Made by a program: the position numbers and the translations under genes. From the NCBI RefSeq assembly GCF_003633685.1, contig NZ_RBKT01000001.1, forward strand, positions 2,666,001 to 2,730,000: DNA of 64,000 bases. Direction: 5' to 3'. Shown here piece after piece: positions 49,000 to 56,962 of the stretch; the stretch's first letter is position 1; every line of letters begins with the position of its first letter. The DNA comes from Micromonospora pisi. Its GTDB lineage: Bacteria; Actinomycetota; Actinomycetes; Mycobacteriales; Micromonosporaceae. The notes beneath the pieces are model-generated. The model saw only the letters and a list, made by a program, of their open reading frames with translations, was not told the DNA's origin and searched no databases.

Positions 49000-50235
49000 T
49001 CAGGCGACGGAGGCGAGGTAGGCAGCGGTCTTCGCCGGGTCCATCAGCCAGTTGGCGTAGTCGGAGGGGTCGGAGAAGCCGTTGGCGAACCGGCGGGCAA
49101 CCGTCTGATTGGCCACCGCGGTACCGAGGATCTGCTGTACGTGCTCGGGCAGCGGCGCCAGCATCGCGTTGGTCCAGTCGGTGACCGGTGCCCCGGACCG
49201 CTCCCAGAAGTCGGCGAAGGTCTGTTCCATCCACGCCCGGTCGAACGGCTGGTCACCGTGGCTGACGATCGCCGCGAGGTACGCGGCGGCGCACTTGGCG
49301 GCGGTGTTGCTGCCCTGCCCGGTGATCGGGTCGTTGGCGATGACCACGTCGGCCATGCCCAGGACGAGTCCACCCGACGGCAGCTCGGCCACGGGGTGCC
49401 GGACCGTCGGGGTGTACCGGCCGGAGAGGGTGGCGCGGGCGTCGGTGAGCTCGACCTCCGCGCAGCGGTCGTACACCCAGGGGGTGTAGCGACGGGCCAG
49501 CTCCAGGGTGAGCTTGAGCTGTTCGGCCGGGTCGAGCCGCTCCTGCCACAGGTCCAGCGGGCCGTCCGGGACCGCCTCCCAGAACAGGATGTCGCAGGGG
49601 CCGCTGCGGGTCAGGGCGGGGATCACGAACAACTCCCCCAACCCGGGTACGGCGTTGAAGCCGACGTTCGGCGCCGGGAACCGGGGGTCGGGCGCCAGCC
49701 CGTGCACGTACGAGACCGCCAGCCCGCGCTGCGGGGCGGTGTGTGGGGAACGGGCCGTGTCGCGGTCGAAGACGCCGACGAGTTCGCCCTTGCCGGCGGC
49801 GACCACGGTCAGGTCGTACCGGCCGATCCGGGTGAGCCCGTCCAGGTCGGCGGTGGTGACCCCCTGGTAGTGCAGGATGCCGCCGCGCTCTTCGAAGAGT
49901 TCCAGCCAGGCGGCCATCTTCACCCGTTGGTCGGTGCTCTGCGCCGGGTCGTCGAGCGGGGCGATGATGCTCAGGGCCCGTTGCCCCGGGGGCGCGGAGA
50001 GTGAGACGTGGAAGCCGGCGATCTGCGGCGCCTGGTCGTCCCAGAGGTTCAGCCCGTACGCCCGTTCGGTCTGCAACGCCTGGTGGAACATTGCCTGGGT
50101 GCTCATCACCCAGCCCTCGCGGATCTCCTCGGGGGTCCGCGCCGACATCAGCGTCACCTGGTAACCCTCGGCCAGCAGGCTGAGACCGAGTTGCAGGCCG
50201 GACTGTCCGGCACCGATGATCAGGATCTTCCGCAT
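49000..50235 (-). CDS. Styrene/indole monooxygenase-like flavoprotein (StyA type)
   Basis: 411 residues from the ATG at 50233-50235. N-terminal dinucleotide fold MRKILIIGAGQSGLQLGLSL, then YQVTLMSARTPEEIREGWVM and the inner SYDLTVVAAGKGELVGVF-like strand (YDLTVVAAGKGELVG), and near the end LVLGMADVVIANDPITGQGS, the second FAD-contacting motif. StyA enzymes epoxidise styrene or indole with FADH2 supplied by a separate reductase (StyB); none is encoded next to it. The gene is directly downstream of a conservon (28 bp after cvnD), where many conservons have a cytochrome P450 instead. The substrate is unknown. Confidence 0.85.
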   Translation of the reverse strand: MRKILIIGAGQSGLQLGLSLLAEGYQVTLMSARTPEEIREGWVMSTQAMFHQALQTERAYGLNLWDDQAPQIAGFHVSLSAPPGQRALSIIAPLDDPAQSTDQRVKMAAWLELFEERGGILHYQGVTTADLDGLTRIGRYDLTVVAAGKGELVGVFDRDTARSPHTAPQRGLAVSYVHGLAPDPRFPAPNVGFNAVPGLGELFVIPALTRSGPCDILFWEAVPDGPLDLWQERLDPAEQLKLTLELARRYTPWVYDRCAEVELTDARATLSGRYTPTVRHPVAELPSGGLVLGMADVVIANDPITGQGSNTAAKCAAAYLAAIVSHGDQPFDRAWMEQTFADFWERSGAPVTDWTNAMLAPLPEHVQQILGTAVANQTVARRFANGFSDPSDYANWLMDPAKTAAYLASVA

Positions 50236-50263
50236 CGTCTTTCTCTCCCAGGGGTGGTAGGGG

Positions 50264-50920
50264 CTATCGGCCGGCGGCGGCCGGGGCGGGGCCGGCGGGG
50301 CGGGGACCGGCCACGGGTACGGCGGGCCGGTGGACAGGCCGTCGACCGCCGGTACGGCGCATGGTGTGTTCCACGACGGTGAGCAGTGCCCGCGCGACGG
50401 AACCGGTGTCCCGGGCATCGCAGCTGATCACCGGCACGTTCGGGTCCAGTGCGAGCGCGCGTCGTACGTCGGCGAGTTGGTGGGTGAGCCGGCCGTCGAA
50501 GAGGTTGACGCAGACCACGAACGGCAGGTTGCTGTCCTGTTCGAAGTAGTTGACCGCCGCGAACGACACGTCCAAGCGGCGGGTGTCGACCAGCACCAAC
50601 GCGCCGACGGCGCCCCGGCACAGGTCGTCCCACATCGGCCAGAACCGGGCCTGTCCGGGCGTACCAAAGAGGTAGAGGACCAGGTCGTCGGCGACGGTCC
50701 GGCGGCCGAAGTCCATGGCGACGGTGGTGGTGGTCTTGTCGATGCCCGGGTCGAGCCGGTCGACCGGTTCGCTGGCGGCGGTCATCCAGGCTTCGGTGTT
50801 CACCGGTGGGATCTCCGAGATCGACCCGACGAAGGTGGTCTTTCCCACCCCGAATCCACCTGCGACGACGATCTTCGCCGAGGTGACGGGTGGCGGCTCA
50901 GGCGAGTTGTAGGAGGCCAT
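50264..50920 (-). CDS. cvnD: Conservon GTP-binding protein CvnD
   Basis: 218 residues from the ATG at 50918-50920 (MASYNSPEPPPVTSAKIVVA). P-loop VAGGFGVGKTTFVGSIS, switch region DKTTTTVAMDFGR, and YLFGTPGQARFWPMWDDLCR (the TPGQ form of DxxG) are typical of the small Ras-like GTPases of conservons. VVCVNLFDGRL replaces the usual NKxD base-binding motif. A Pro/Ala-rich tail follows. It overlaps cvnC by 23 bp. The family acts as molecular switch of conservon signalling at the membrane. Confidence 0.92.
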   Translation of the reverse strand: MASYNSPEPPPVTSAKIVVAGGFGVGKTTFVGSISEIPPVNTEAWMTAASEPVDRLDPGIDKTTTTVAMDFGRRTVADDLVLYLFGTPGQARFWPMWDDLCRGAVGALVLVDTRRLDVSFAAVNYFEQDSNLPFVVCVNLFDGRLTHQLADVRRALALDPNVPVISCDARDTGSVARALLTVVEHTMRRTGGRRPVHRPAVPVAGPRPAGPAPAAAGR

Positions 50921-51242
50921 CGCGGAGTCTTTCCAGAAGCCGGGAATCAAACGGGGAGGAGTAGGTCTCGGGGTGGATCTGCAACCGGTTGGTGGTGGCG
51001 AGGTCGTCGATGACCACCCGGGTCACGCCGAGCGGCATCCCGGAGTACGCGGAGAGTTCGGCGACCGAGGTGGTACGCCGGGCCCGGTCGTAGAGCGACC
51101 TCGTCTCCGGCGGCAGGCCGGCGGCGAACCGGGGGTCGTAGTACGGCACCGAGATCAGGGTGTGTACGAAGAGGCGCTGCCGGGTGCGCGTACGGCCGCC
51201 GGTAAGCACGTAGGGTCGCACCTTCCAATGTGCGGTAGCCAC
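50898..51242 (-). CDS. cvnC: Conservon DUF742 protein CvnC
   Basis: 114 residues: WKVRPYVLTGGRTRTRQRLF, TLISVPYYDPRFAAGLPPET, VAELSAYSGMPLGVTRVVID, SSPFDSRLLERLRDGLLQL. This is the DUF742 module with a winged-helix-like centre, found only in conservons. It overlaps cvnD by 23 bp. In Streptomyces CvnC interacts with the other Cvn proteins; the molecular role is not known. Confidence 0.9.
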   Translation of the reverse strand: MATAHWKVRPYVLTGGRTRTRQRLFVHTLISVPYYDPRFAAGLPPETRSLYDRARRTTSVAELSAYSGMPLGVTRVVIDDLATTNRLQIHPETYSSPFDSRLLERLRDGLLQLA

Positions 51243-51347
51243 GGTGGCGATCGCTCCCTCGAGAGTGCGCGGTCGGGGTCTGGTTCGGGCGCGGGTACGG
51301 GCTGACCCGCTGTCGGCCCGCGTACGCGACGTCCGCTGCGGCGGTGG

Positions 51348-51815
51348 TCAGCCGACGCGCTGGCCGGCGGCGGTACGGCGCTGGAGGTCGCTGCGGACCT
51401 GCGGGCTGAGCAGATGGCCGACCGCGCCGACGAACTTCGTCATCTGGTAGGCGACCACCCGAAGGTCGCAGCCGCTGGTGGCGGCGACCGCGAGACCCGC
51501 CGAGTCGCCCACCCGCATGAAGAGCAGGTGTCCACGGGGCAGGCGGACGGTGAGGTATTCGGAGAGTCCCAGGTCGAGCAGGGCGGCGCTGCGGTCGGCC
51601 ATGCTGATCAGGCCGGAGGTGAGCGCCGCCAACTGGTCGCCGAGGTCGCGGGAGACCATGTCCGAGGCGACGAGTTGCAGCCCGTCCAGGCTGACCAGCA
51701 GCGCGTGCGTCACCCCCGCCGTCTCGGTCGCGAACCGCCCGAGCAGCCACCCGAAATCCTGTGGGGCCTGGACTCCGGCCGGCGGGCGGGGCAGGTCACT
51801 GCGCGGGCTGGTCAT
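51348..51815 (-). CDS. cvnB: Conservon roadblock/LC7 protein CvnB
   Basis: 155 residues from the ATG at 51813-51815. Roadblock/LC7 fold: DFGWLLGRFATETAGVTHAL, LVSLDGLQLVASDMVSRDLG, DQLAALTSGLISMADRSAAL, LTVRLPRGHLLFMRVGDSAG. Such proteins regulate the partner GTPase, like MglB does for MglA. Overlaps the end of cvnA by 20 bp. The longer frames upstream of this start are shadows of cvnA. Confidence 0.92.
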   Translation of the reverse strand: MTSPRSDLPRPPAGVQAPQDFGWLLGRFATETAGVTHALLVSLDGLQLVASDMVSRDLGDQLAALTSGLISMADRSAALLDLGLSEYLTVRLPRGHLLFMRVGDSAGLAVAATSGCDLRVVAYQMTKFVGAVGHLLSPQVRSDLQRRTAAGQRVG

Positions 51816-53286
51816 CACGATGTCCTTCGTCGCTGGGGTGTGGTTGCTGCCCGTCGCGGGAACCGGCCGCGAACCCGTCACGGAAACCGGTGGCGAAGTC
51901 GAGCGTCTCGTCCGGCCAGGCGAGCTGGTCCGATCCGACCGTCGGGCCGGTCGGTGCCAGGGGCGGGGCGGGCAGGTCGCCGCGGAGGCTGGCCGGTTCC
52001 CGCCGGGGCAGGCCGTTCGGGCTCGACCCGGTTCCGGCCGGCGACGGTCCGCTGCCGTTGACCCGGGGCGCCGGGCCGTCGGCCGGCTGCCGCGACGGCT
52101 GATGCGGCGCCTGATGCGGCGCCTGGTGCGGCGGCTGGTGCGACGCGAATCCCGGCGGGGTGAACCGGGGCGGGGCGGACGGTGCCCGAACGGACGGGGG
52201 CTGGACGGCCGGTGCCGGGGCGGACGAGAGCTGGTCCGGACCGGGTCGGGCCGGCTGGACGGGCTGGGTCGGATTGGGTCGGACCGGCTGGCCGGACGAG
52301 GTCTGAGCGGGTCGGGCCGGCGGAGGCAGGGACGCGGGTCGGGGCAGCGGGGGTGCGGCGGGCCTGGCCGCTGCGGTCGGGGGCAGTGCCGCCACGGGCC
52401 GGACCGGTGGGGGCGGGGCGGGCGACAGGGCGTGCGGATTCGGGGCGTCGTGCGAGGAGGGGATCTCGCAGAGCAGCCCGGCGGGGAGCAGGGCGGTCGC
52501 CGTGGTGCCGCCACCCGGACGTGCGGTGAGCCGTACACCGATTCGGTGCGCGGCGGCGAGCCGCTGCACCACCAGCAACCCCAGCCGGTTCGCGCTCGCC
52601 GGGTTGACGGCGTGCGGTGCCGCACTGGCCAGCATGGCGTTGACGTCGGCGAGTTGCCCAGGGGTGAAGCCCAGGCCGGTGTCCTCCACCCGCAGCAGCA
52701 CGCTGCCCGCCTCGGTCAGGTGGGCCGAGACGGTGACGGGCATGGACGGCGGGGAGAACCTGGTCGCGTTGTCGAGTACCTCGGTCAGCACCCGGATCAC
52801 GTCGTCGGCGGCGAAGTCGACCACGGCGAGGTGGGCGATGACGCCGAGGCGTACCCGGGGGTAGTGCTCGATCGCCGACGTCGCCGCCCGGGCCACGTCG
52901 ATCAGCGAGGTGATCTGACGTCCGGCGTCGTCGACCGGCCGACCGGCGAGCACCAGCAGGTTCTCGGCCTGCCGACGGATCCGGGTGTTGGCGTGGTCGA
53001 TCCGGTAGAACTGGGCCAACCGGCCGGGGTCCTGTTCGTCCGCCTCGACCTCGGCGAGCTGCCCGCCGGTCTGGTACGCGGCGGCCAGGATGCGGAGTGC
53101 GAACTGCTCGCAGAGCGCCGGCCACGCCTGCGCCGCCGTGAACTGCGGTCCAGCCGGATCCCGATCGAGGGCGGACGTGGGTCGAACGGACTCGGCGCCG
53201 TCCGCCGGTGCGGCGTCGAAGATGTCGGCGGCGGTCGGGTCGAGCCACCGGGCGACCCGACGTCGCAGTCCACCCGGCCGGTTCAT
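51796..53286 (-). CDS. cvnA: Conservon histidine-kinase-like protein CvnA, cytosolic form
   Basis: 496 residues from the ATG at 53284-53286 (AAAGG upstream). The catalytic part resembles CvnA: FYRIDHANTRIRRQAENLLV (dimerisation helix, His in IDHANTR), VDFAADDVIRVLTEVLDNAT (N box), LLRVEDTGLGFTPGQL (G1), NRLGLLVVQRLAAAHRIGVR (G2), GGGTTATALLPAGLL. Ordinary CvnA proteins have two membrane helices and an extracellular nitrate/sulphonate-sensor-like domain before this; here only ~90 residues precede it and none are hydrophobic enough for a membrane span. The last 230 residues are a Pro/Ala-rich tail with a thrice-repeated HQAP unit. Confidence 0.85.
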   Translation of the reverse strand: MNRPGGLRRRVARWLDPTAADIFDAAPADGAESVRPTSALDRDPAGPQFTAAQAWPALCEQFALRILAAAYQTGGQLAEVEADEQDPGRLAQFYRIDHANTRIRRQAENLLVLAGRPVDDAGRQITSLIDVARAATSAIEHYPRVRLGVIAHLAVVDFAADDVIRVLTEVLDNATRFSPPSMPVTVSAHLTEAGSVLLRVEDTGLGFTPGQLADVNAMLASAAPHAVNPASANRLGLLVVQRLAAAHRIGVRLTARPGGGTTATALLPAGLLCEIPSSHDAPNPHALSPAPPPPVRPVAALPPTAAARPAAPPLPRPASLPPPARPAQTSSGQPVRPNPTQPVQPARPGPDQLSSAPAPAVQPPSVRAPSAPPRFTPPGFASHQPPHQAPHQAPHQPSRQPADGPAPRVNGSGPSPAGTGSSPNGLPRREPASLRGDLPAPPLAPTGPTVGSDQLAWPDETLDFATGFRDGFAAGSRDGQQPHPSDEGHRDDQPAQ

Positions 53287-53549
53287 CGCAGGACCTTTGA
53301 GCAGCACATATCCTGTTCTTCCGGATCAGTGATGAACTCACATAGGGCACGGCATTTATTTATGCTTCGAGGTTTTTGTGCCATAGCTCGGTGTAGCTAA
53401 TCAGCCCCACTCAGGAACGGCAATAGGGGCCGGCGCTCCACACGTGGTGCATACCCCTAGGGGCAGGACATCGATGATCGACGACGCCACCGGGATTAAC
53501 TTTGTCCGGTCTGCCGGCCTCCGGGGCGCGCAGCGGCGACACTACCGGG

Positions 53550-54311
53550 ATGGGAGTTCTCCGCATCAATGGCACAACAGCGCTGGTCACCGGTGGTTCG
53601 TCGGGCATCGGCGCGGCTGCGGCCCGGCAGTTGGCCGGCGCGGGCGCCCGCGTCTTCCTCGCCGGCCGCGACGCCGCCAAACTCACCGACCTGGCGGACC
53701 GGATCGGCGGCACGGCGGTGATCGGCGACCTCACCGAACCCGCCGGAGCCGCCGAACTGGCCGACCGGGTCCTGACCGAGGCGGGGCGGGTCGACGTACT
53801 CGTGAACAACGCCGGGCAGGGCTGGGCCGGCTCGTTCACCGGCATGGACGAGCCCGAGATCGCCCGGATGGTGGCGCTCAACCTGACCGCACCGCTCCTG
53901 CTCACCCGGGCCGTACTCCCGGACATGCTGGCGCGCGGACGCGGCCACCTCGGCTTCGTCGGCTCGATCGCCGGCCGGCTCGGGGTACGGGACGAAGCCG
54001 TCTACTCGGCGACCAAAGCGGGGCTGAGCGTCTTCGCCGACAGCCTGCGACACGAGACCGCCGGGCGCGGAATCGTGATCACCGAACTGGTGCCTGCGGT
54101 GGTGGACACCCCGTTCTTCGTACGCCGGGGTCGCCCCTACGACCGCCGCTCCCCTCGCCCGGTCTCGGCCGAACGGGCCTCCGCCGCGCTGCTCACCGCC
54201 ATGTTCGCCGGCCGCCCCGAGGCGTACCTGCCGCGCTGGCTCTACCTTCCGGTGGCGATCCGCGCCACCCTCCCCCGCACCTACCGCCACCTCTCCCGCC
54301 ACTGGGGCTAA
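53550..54311 (+). CDS. SDR-family oxidoreductase
   Basis: 253 residues; ATG 53550 gives the normal SDR N-terminus (GVLRINGTTALVTGGSSGIG). The upstream in-frame start would add 16 unneeded residues. NAD(P) loop TGGSSGIG, VDVLVNNAGQGWAGSF, Ser in GFVGSIAGRLGV, and YSATKAGLSVFADSL (YxxxK) are complete. The C-terminal region (YLPRWLYLPVAIRATLPRTY) is more hydrophobic than usual and could touch the membrane. Its neighbour is the hopanoid operon, on the opposite strand and convergent; no functional link is evident. Confidence 0.92.
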   Translation: MGVLRINGTTALVTGGSSGIGAAAARQLAGAGARVFLAGRDAAKLTDLADRIGGTAVIGDLTEPAGAAELADRVLTEAGRVDVLVNNAGQGWAGSFTGMDEPEIARMVALNLTAPLLLTRAVLPDMLARGRGHLGFVGSIAGRLGVRDEAVYSATKAGLSVFADSLRHETAGRGIVITELVPAVVDTPFFVRRGRPYDRRSPRPVSAERASAALLTAMFAGRPEAYLPRWLYLPVAIRATLPRTYRHLSRHWG

Positions 54312-54323
54312 CCCCCTTCCCCC

Positions 54324-54383
54324 TCGATCTAGGGCGTATCCGCGCCGTAGGAGATCAACCGACGCGGATTTGCCCTAGATCGA
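54324..54383. terminator. Long interrupted hairpin between converging SDR and hpnH genes
   Basis: TCGATCTAGGGC (54324-54335) pairs with GCCCTAGATCGA (54372-54383). After a symmetric 3+3 internal loop, TCCGCG (54339-54344) pairs with CGCGGA (54363-54368). The 18-nt apical loop is AT-richer. It is probably a bidirectional terminator, but its regular shape suggests an extragenic repeat family. Confidence 0.65.
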
Positions 54384-54419
54384 CGAGGTGGGTGGGCGGG
54401 CGGGCGGGTGGCCGGGGGG

Positions 54420-55427
54420 TTAGCTGGTGGAGCGGAGGGCGCGGATGGACTGGGTGAGGGAGTTCATGGTGGCCAGGACGGCGGTGGGCTCGTAGCCGCA
54501 GTGGGCCATGCAGTTGGCGCAGCGGGAGTCCTTGCCCCGGCCGTAGCTCGACCAGTCGGTGGTCTCGATCAACTCCTTGTACGTCTTGGTGTAACCGTCG
54601 TTCATCAGGTAGCAGGGGCGCTGCCAGCCGAAGAGCGAATACGACGGGATCGCCCAGGCGGTGCACGGGAAGTCGATCTTGCCCTCCAGGAAGTCCAGGA
54701 AGAGCGGCGAGTGGTTGAGCCGCCACTTGCGCCGCCGCCCGTCCGCGAACGCCTTGCGGAACATCGACCGGGTCTCCGTCACCCCGAGGAAGTGCTCCTG
54801 GTCCGGCGCCTTGTCATAGGCGTACGCCGGGGAGAGCATCATCTGGTCGACGGCGAGTTCGTCGTTGAGGTAGTCGAGCACCTCGATCACCGTCTGCGGC
54901 GTGTCGGTGGAGAAGAACGTGGTGTTGCTGGTGACCCGGAAGCCACGCCGCTTGGCCTCCCTGATCGCCTCCACCGCCTGGTCGAAGACGCCGTCCTTGC
55001 AGACCGAGGCGTCGTGCCGTTCCTTCAGGCCGTCGATGTGCACCGCCCACGAGAAGTACGGCGAGGGCCGGAACTTGTCCAGCTTCTTGGTCATCAGCGC
55101 CGCGTTGGTGCAGAGGATGACGTACTTGCGGCGCTTGACCAACTCGTTGACGATCACGTCGATCTGCGGATGCATGAGCGGCTCACCACCGGCGATGGAG
55201 ACCATCGGCGCCCCTGACTCCAACACCGCGCCGACCGCCTGCTCCACCGGCATCCGCCGCTTCAGCACGTCGGCCGGATGCTGGATCTTCCCGCAGCCGG
55301 CGCAGGCGAGGTTGCAGGCGAAGAGCGGCTCCAATTCCACCAGCAGCGGGAAGTACTTCTTGCGGCGCAGCTTCTGCCCGATCAGATAGCGGCCGACCCG
55401 GATGCTCTGACGCAACGGCATACTCAT
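54420..55427 (-). CDS. hpnH: Adenosyl-hopene transferase HpnH (radical SAM)
   Basis: 335 residues. The radical SAM cysteines C38, C42, C45 lie in LFACNLACAGCGKIQH, followed by VSIAGGEPLMHP. The C-terminal part has CYLMNDGYTKTYKEL and a second Cys group (SRCANCMAHCGYEPTA) typical of HpnH. The enzyme adds a 5'-deoxyadenosyl group from S-adenosylmethionine to hopene, the first step of side-chain extension (C35 hopanoids). It overlaps the upstream hpnG-ispH gene by 4 bp and is the last gene of the operon. Confidence 0.95.
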   Translation of the reverse strand: MSMPLRQSIRVGRYLIGQKLRRKKYFPLLVELEPLFACNLACAGCGKIQHPADVLKRRMPVEQAVGAVLESGAPMVSIAGGEPLMHPQIDVIVNELVKRRKYVILCTNAALMTKKLDKFRPSPYFSWAVHIDGLKERHDASVCKDGVFDQAVEAIREAKRRGFRVTSNTTFFSTDTPQTVIEVLDYLNDELAVDQMMLSPAYAYDKAPDQEHFLGVTETRSMFRKAFADGRRRKWRLNHSPLFLDFLEGKIDFPCTAWAIPSYSLFGWQRPCYLMNDGYTKTYKELIETTDWSSYGRGKDSRCANCMAHCGYEPTAVLATMNSLTQSIRALRSTS

Positions 55428-56962
55428 CGCGGACGTTTCTCCTTTGGCAGGGTGAAATGCACTTCCTCCGTGCTGGTCGTACGTTCCCGTACGGCCCGCG
55501 CGCCGAGCCCGACGAGCGCCGCCACGGTCTGGTCGACCAGGTGCGGCGGAGCCGACGCACCCGCGGTGACACCGACCGTGCGGATACCGGCGAGCCAGCG
55601 CAGGTCCACCGCGCCGACGTCGTCGACCAGGTGGGCCGGGGTACCGGCGCGCCTCGCCACCTCCACCAAACGCAACGAGTTGGAGGAGTTCGAGGATCCG
55701 AGGACCAGCACCAGATCCGCCTCGGCGGCGATCGCCCGGAGCGCGACCTGGCGGTTGGTGGTGGCGTAGCAGATGTCGTCCGAGGAGGGGCCGGTCAGGG
55801 CCGGGAAGCGGCGGCGCAACACGTCCAGCACCCCGCTCACCTCGTCGACCGCGAGCGTGGTCTGGACCAGGTAGGAGACCCGGTCGGGGTCGGCGACCTC
55901 GACCCGCTCCGCCTCCCCGGGGCTCTGCACCAGGGTCACCCGTCCCGGCACCTCACCGAGCGTGCCCTCGGTCTCCTCGTGCCCGGCGTGACCGATCAAC
56001 AGCACGGTACGGCCCTGTCCGGCGTACCGGCGGGCCTCGTTGTGCACCTTTGTCACCAGCGGGCAGGTCGCGTCGATCACCGGCAGCCCTCGGTCGGCGG
56101 CGGTCCGGCGTACCTCGGCGGAGACGCCGTGGGCCGAGAAGACGGTGACGGCGCCGTCGGGCACCTCGGTCAACTCGTCCACGAAGACCGCGCCGCGCCG
56201 GCTCAGGTCGTCGATGACGTGGGTGTTGTGCACGATCTGCTTGCGTACGTACACCGGTGGGCCGTGCCGGTCCAGGGCCTGCTCCACCACGGTGATCGCC
56301 CGTTCCACCCCGGCGCAGAACGAGCGGGGTGCGGCCAGCACGACCTGTTCGAGGCTGGTCGCCCCGGCCCACTCCGCCAGACCCGGGCCGACCCGGGTCA
56401 GCGCCCGCAGCGCGGTCGCCACCCGCCCCAGGGTGGCGGCCCGGAACAGCGGCTCCGGTGCCACGTCGGCGATCACCCGTACGCAGGCGGTGGGGCGGTC
56501 CGGCGGACCGGCGAGCAGCGCGGAGGACTCGGTGTCCACGGCGAGCGCGCCGGTGGCGGCGAGTCGGTCCCGGTCCGCGCCGTCGACCAGCCGGTCGCTG
56601 CTCACCACCGGGCCGAGGTGGACGGTCAGCCCCTGCCGGCGCAGTGTCGCGGCGAGCATCGGCGCCGAGGGGCAGGGCAGTCGCTCGTCGCCGGTCCGGC
56701 CGTCCCGGCGTACCTCGGTGGCGACCACGACGTCGCCAGGGCGCAGTGCCGGGTCGAGACCGCCGGCGATGCCGGCCACCGCGAGCGCCGAGGTGCCGCC
56801 GTAGCCGGCGGCGGCGCGGGTGGCCCGGGACAACCCGCGACCGGTACGCCGCAGCGGCGCGCCGGCCGGCAGGGCACGACGCAGCGCGCGGGCCTCCATC
56901 CGCATCGGCGCGAAGAGCACCCAGTCGCCGGACAGGTCGGTGCGTTCGCCGAGTCCGGTCAC
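55424..56962 (-). CDS. HpnG-IspH fusion: adenosylhopane nucleosidase plus HMBPP reductase
   Basis: 512 residues from a GTG. Residues 13-205: a purine-nucleoside-phosphorylase/MTA-nucleosidase-like domain (WVLFAPMRMEARALRRALP; SALAVAGIAGGLDPALRPGD; ALAVDTESSALL) matching HpnG, which removes adenine from adenosylhopane. Residues 206-490: complete IspH with the three iron-sulphur Cys C216 (RSFCAGVERAI), C300 (VIDATCPLVTKVH), C398 (DDICYATTNRQ), His at 248, 278 and 328 (THVI, FSAHG, GHEETEG) and SSNSSNS. IspH makes IPP/DMAPP in the last MEP step. The two are usually separate genes. One polypeptide joins the supply of precursors to hopanoid tailoring. No frameshift is needed and the linker is short. 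Confidence 0.93.
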   Translation of the reverse strand: MTGLGERTDLSGDWVLFAPMRMEARALRRALPAGAPLRRTGRGLSRATRAAAGYGGTSALAVAGIAGGLDPALRPGDVVVATEVRRDGRTGDERLPCPSAPMLAATLRRQGLTVHLGPVVSSDRLVDGADRDRLAATGALAVDTESSALLAGPPDRPTACVRVIADVAPEPLFRAATLGRVATALRALTRVGPGLAEWAGATSLEQVVLAAPRSFCAGVERAITVVEQALDRHGPPVYVRKQIVHNTHVIDDLSRRGAVFVDELTEVPDGAVTVFSAHGVSAEVRRTAADRGLPVIDATCPLVTKVHNEARRYAGQGRTVLLIGHAGHEETEGTLGEVPGRVTLVQSPGEAERVEVADPDRVSYLVQTTLAVDEVSGVLDVLRRRFPALTGPSSDDICYATTNRQVALRAIAAEADLVLVLGSSNSSNSLRLVEVARRAGTPAHLVDDVGAVDLRWLAGIRTVGVTAGASAPPHLVDQTVAALVGLGARAVRERTTSTEEVHFTLPKEKRPR

